Shown here one piece after another: positions 61,420 through 64,000 of a stretch of DNA of 64,000 nucleotides (position 1 is the stretch's first letter; each line of letters starts with the position of its first letter). This DNA is from Flavobacterium soli DSM 19725 (GTDB lineage Bacteria; Bacteroidota; Bacteroidia; Flavobacteriales; Flavobacteriaceae). The stretch lies in contig NZ_AUGO01000001.1 of the NCBI RefSeq assembly GCF_000422705.1, positions 496,001 to 560,000 of the forward strand, written 5' to 3'. A model generated the notes under the pieces. It saw nothing but the letters and a program-made list of their open reading frames with translations, made no database searches and was not told where the DNA came from. The position numbers and the translations under genes were made by a program.

Positions 61420-63483
61420 ATGACAACAAATTTTTTAGAAGAGTTTGACCAAGAAAGTCAAGAGCTTCTCAAAGAAATACAATTTTTAGATTTTGATAAA
61501 GTATTTCAGAAGCAACAATTAAAAGAAAATTTATTTGAAAATGCTATAGGAAATAAATCTTTTGAAGAAAGATCAAACGAAAGGGCCTTAAAAAGTCGTT
61601 TTGGCGAGAATAGCTTGTTTTATAGAGACCAAGGAGTGCAATCAACTTTTCATACAATGGATAAACCGAATAACTCTGGATTGTGGAGGTATAAAGTAGA
61701 AAGCTCGTCAAATGCATCGACGCTCATAGATGAGTATAAAAGGTATGATGCCATTTTAGAGCAATCTGAAGGCAAGTTTGATGAAAAAGTAGATTTTATT
61801 ATTTTCATTGAAAAAGACTATAATGTGAGTTTCGGCAATGTATTGCTCATAAAAATGAGCAATAAAATGATCAACGAAACTTTTTTAAATAAAGATTTTA
61901 TTATTGCTTGTAGCAAACAATTGTATGAGCAAAATATTGAAGCTTTTGCTAAAGCCATTGACTTTGAAAATGCGTTTAAGCTTGAAGTTGAATATCGATT
62001 AAGTAAAAATAGCGGTATAATTAAGTCTACACCTTCAGAGATAATTTCAAGTATTTCGGATCAATTATCGCAAAAAATTAGGGGACTGAAAATTGACAGA
62101 GAAAATTGGGATCCAACATTGAGATCTGACCGATATAAAGGTGAAAGTTTTGAGAACGGTATAAACGATGCAATAAACAATCTACATCTTGTAAAATATG
62201 AAATTACAGATTATAGGAAAAAATTACAGGTTATTAATACAGTAAGCTATTCGATATTAGAAAAACCAATTTTCGCAAATACTTCAATAGTGTTCTTGCA
62301 AGCATTAGAGAGAGGCATTGAGAAAACAATTGAATTGTTAAGCAAAGCGAGGGAAAAAGGAAAGGCCAGTTTTGCTTTTTTGTGTGGAATTGTTGACGGA
62401 TTGATAGAATTTATATGCGGATTGCTTGATATTGTTTTCTTGATTCTGGAACTTATTTTTAGTAATGCTTCCAAAACTGATGCAGAATTAGAACTTGATT
62501 ACTTGCAACTTAGAGAAGGTCTTGAAGAATTTATAGAGGCTTATCTAAAATATCCCGATATAATTTCTAAGGAAATTGAAAAAATGATCAATGCGTATGA
62601 ACAGGCAAGATTTAAGGATCCAAATTTAACGATATATGAAGTGGCGCATAACTCTGGAGAAGATTTAGTGTTTGCGATTGATGTTGTCATAAGTCTTATT
62701 GTTATTGTGAAAAGTATTGCTAAATCAGGACAATATTTGCCTAAATTTACGGAATGGATTGATGATGTAGCAAAGAGAGGAGGTAAGGGAAGAGAAAAAT
62801 ACAATGTATTAGTAAAATCAGGAAGGTTTGCACGAGTTACTCAAGAAGTAATGAAAGAAGAACTGGGTAAAGATTTTATCAATGCTTTGAAAAAAATGGG
62901 TAATAAGGAAGATGATATTTTAGAGTATTTCGTTAAGTATCATAATGAAAATGATTTTAGATTTCTTAACGAAATTGATCAATTGTTGGTAAAGTATTCA
63001 TCTTTGAGTAAGACTGAAGCAGTAACTTTATGGGGCTATACAACAAATTATTTTTATTGGGACTTAAATAGTTGGTTAAGACAAGGAATAAATGCTCATA
63101 AGACAAAAGAAATAGCTGAAATTCTAACTCAAGCATTAGCAAAAATGCCTAAATATAATGGGATAGCTTTTAGGGCACTAGAAATCAGACCAGATGTCTT
63201 GGGGAATTTTTTAAAGTTGCATGAGTTGGGGAAAGTGGTTAAGTACGAAGATTTTGTCTCATGTGGCAGTAATACTAAAGCAGCATTTTTTAACAAACCT
63301 GATAAGAATGTTTTTTTAAGAATAGAAGTAAAAAATGCTCCAATAATCTCAGACTTTGCAGATGGAATCAAAATTAGAGGATATGATAAAGAAGAATTAT
63401 TACTTTTCAGAGGTAATAATTTTGAAATTAGAAGTGTAGAAAAAATAGAGGATAATTATTTAATAACAATAATTCAAAAATAG
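61420..63483 (+). CDS. Polymorphic toxin with C-terminal ADP-ribosyltransferase-like domain
   Basis: This 687-residue protein has no signal peptide. The N-terminal FDQESQELLKEIQFLDFDKV and the membrane-like segment AFLCGIVDGLIEFICGLL (about residues 317-348) match the 718-aa toxin at 37.4 kb. The tip (about 495-687) has the ADP-ribosyltransferase layout: Arg in YNGIAFRALEI (about 584), the Ser-rich strand YEDFVSCGSNTKAAFF (about 608), and the catalytic Glu in GYDKEELLLFRG (about 657). In the ExE motif of iota-type toxins the first Glu aligns with Lys here (KEE before LLL), so target type or activity is uncertain. The partner gene follows after 2 bases. Confidence 0.76.
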   Translation: MTTNFLEEFDQESQELLKEIQFLDFDKVFQKQQLKENLFENAIGNKSFEERSNERALKSRFGENSLFYRDQGVQSTFHTMDKPNNSGLWRYKVESSSNASTLIDEYKRYDAILEQSEGKFDEKVDFIIFIEKDYNVSFGNVLLIKMSNKMINETFLNKDFIIACSKQLYEQNIEAFAKAIDFENAFKLEVEYRLSKNSGIIKSTPSEIISSISDQLSQKIRGLKIDRENWDPTLRSDRYKGESFENGINDAINNLHLVKYEITDYRKKLQVINTVSYSILEKPIFANTSIVFLQALERGIEKTIELLSKAREKGKASFAFLCGIVDGLIEFICGLLDIVFLILELIFSNASKTDAELELDYLQLREGLEEFIEAYLKYPDIISKEIEKMINAYEQARFKDPNLTIYEVAHNSGEDLVFAIDVVISLIVIVKSIAKSGQYLPKFTEWIDDVAKRGGKGREKYNVLVKSGRFARVTQEVMKEELGKDFINALKKMGNKEDDILEYFVKYHNENDFRFLNEIDQLLVKYSSLSKTEAVTLWGYTTNYFYWDLNSWLRQGINAHKTKEIAEILTQALAKMPKYNGIAFRALEIRPDVLGNFLKLHELGKVVKYEDFVSCGSNTKAAFFNKPDKNVFLRIEVKNAPIISDFADGIKIRGYDKEELLLFRGNNFEIRSVEKIEDNYLITIIQK

Positions 63484-63485
63484 AT

Positions 63486-63779
63486 ATGGACAATAAAGAA
63501 TTTTTACAAAAGATATTAGATGACAGAAAAAAATTCTGGTCAGAGGAATATCCAAAACTAAGTCTAGAAGAAAAGAAAAGATATTGGCTAGCTAGTACCC
63601 ATAAGGGAATGCGTACGCAAGGTGAAGCTTTAGCTGATGAATATTCAGAATTTTCAAAAAAATGGTTGGATTTTGCAAAAGCGAATGAGCCTAAATTTGA
63701 TGAAATATTCGAGTATGTAACTCAAAACCTAGGATTTGAATTTGATTGGAAAGAGTATAACAAAAGAATTAAGAAATAA
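63486..63779 (+). CDS. Putative immunity protein of the ADP-ribosyltransferase toxin
   Basis: This 97-residue charged helical protein is not recognised. It is rich in Lys, Glu, Trp and Tyr (RKKFWSEEYPKLSLEEKKRY, FDEIFEYVTQNLGFEFDWKE), with no export signal. It begins 2 bases after the toxin stop and ends in front of a terminator, the usual layout of an immunity gene. Confidence 0.62.
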   Translation: MDNKEFLQKILDDRKKFWSEEYPKLSLEEKKRYWLASTHKGMRTQGEALADEYSEFSKKWLDFAKANEPKFDEIFEYVTQNLGFEFDWKEYNKRIKK

Positions 63780-63791
63780 TAAATTAGTTTT

Positions 63792-63822
63792 AAAGGCTTG
63801 GCAAAAATGCTGAGCCTTTTTT
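63792..63822 (+). terminator. Terminator after the ADP-ribosyltransferase toxin operon
   Basis: AAAGGCT and AGCCTTT pair around a 14-base loop and run into a T tract, 13 bases past the stop at 63779. Confidence 0.82.
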
Positions 63823-63897
63823 ATGCGTAAATAAACTTTTTCTATCCAAACATAGTTAGAAAAATGTTAGCGATTATGTAAAAAACTAATTATGACG

Positions 63898-63905
63898 TAT
63901 CTTTG
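63898..63905 (+). promoter_or_regulatory. Promoter -7 box of the IscA/SufA-type gene
   Basis: TATCTTTG fits TAnnTTTG, 29 bases before the start at 63935. It separates the gene from the toxin operon. Confidence 0.6.
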
Positions 63906-63934
63906 CAAATTAATTAGACTAAATACAAATCACT

Positions 63935-64000
63935 ATGATAAAAGTATCTGATTCTGCAAGCAAGAAAATCGTCAATATGATGGAAGAAGACGGCTTTGAT
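63935..64000 (+). CDS. HesB/IscA-type iron-sulfur assembly protein, N-terminal 22 codons (cut by window end)
   Basis: Only MIKVSDSASKKIVNMMEEDG and two further residues are visible. The opening (I-x-V-S-D-x-A) and length of the first helix fit the A-type carrier family (IscA, SufA, ErpA), which helps insert iron-sulfur clusters. The Cys motif lies beyond the window, so the call is tentative. In Bacteroidota such a gene often starts the suf operon. Confidence 0.6.
   Translation, partial: MIKVSDSASKKIVNMMEEDGFD

Overview
The window is a low-GC chromosomal segment of a Bacteroidota bacterium, most likely a Flavobacterium or close relative. Supporting signs are the gene set (DUF4175, DUF4837, ElaA-type GNAT, a MltD-like protein with four LysM domains, GlnRS and GluRS together), promoters of the TAnnTTTG type (several with a TTG element upstream), few Shine-Dalgarno sequences, and many lipoproteins.

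Positions 1-34 kb are mostly housekeeping: RNase R (cut by the window edge), a GIN-domain protein, a LysE-type exporter, tRNA-Cys, folB, glnS, a three-gene YtxH/holin-like membrane operon, an SPFH protein, gltX, a DUF4175 giant, ybeY, mnmG, a methyltransferase, an OmpH-like chaperone, a Pif1-like helicase, holB, rnpA, a CtpA-type S41 protease coupled to a double OmpA-domain protein, a LysM transglycosylase, pgk and a patatin. Three near-perfect parS palindromes flank mnmG (14.70, 14.85 and 16.79 kb). With mnmG and rnpA close together, this points to an origin-proximal chromosome segment.

Positions 34.2-52.2 kb form an accessory island on the minus strand. It holds an M15 endolysin-like peptidase, large signal-less proteins (1425 aa of unknown type; 967 aa with a GH16-like fold interrupted by a LamG domain), polymorphic toxins with variable C-termini (718 aa, unknown; 850 aa, HExxH metallopeptidase), small putative immunity genes right behind each toxin, and displaced cassettes: a JAMM/JAB-like toxin tip with its partner, a truncated copy of the 850-aa toxin core, and a frameshifted deaminase tip next to a SUKH/SMI1 immunity gene. 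A LexA/CI-like S24 regulator (52.4 kb) is divergent to the 850-aa toxin. A fourth toxin, with an ADP-ribosyltransferase-like C-terminus, and its small partner lie at 61.4-63.8 kb on the plus strand, beyond housekeeping genes.

The 53.5-61.2 kb stretch carries an M1 aminopeptidase, an S8 protease, a MarR regulator plus outer-membrane receptor pair with a perfect 18-bp operator-like palindrome, and an MBL-fold hydrolase. The window ends in the first codons of an IscA/SufA-type gene.

The most interesting unit is the island. Its four operons, including the endolysin and the distant toxin, share a promoter-associated motif. My inference is a coordinately controlled toxin system, possibly induced through an autoproteolytic S24 repressor and released by lysis or loaded onto an apparatus encoded elsewhere. 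Families of intergenic hairpin repeats are also present.
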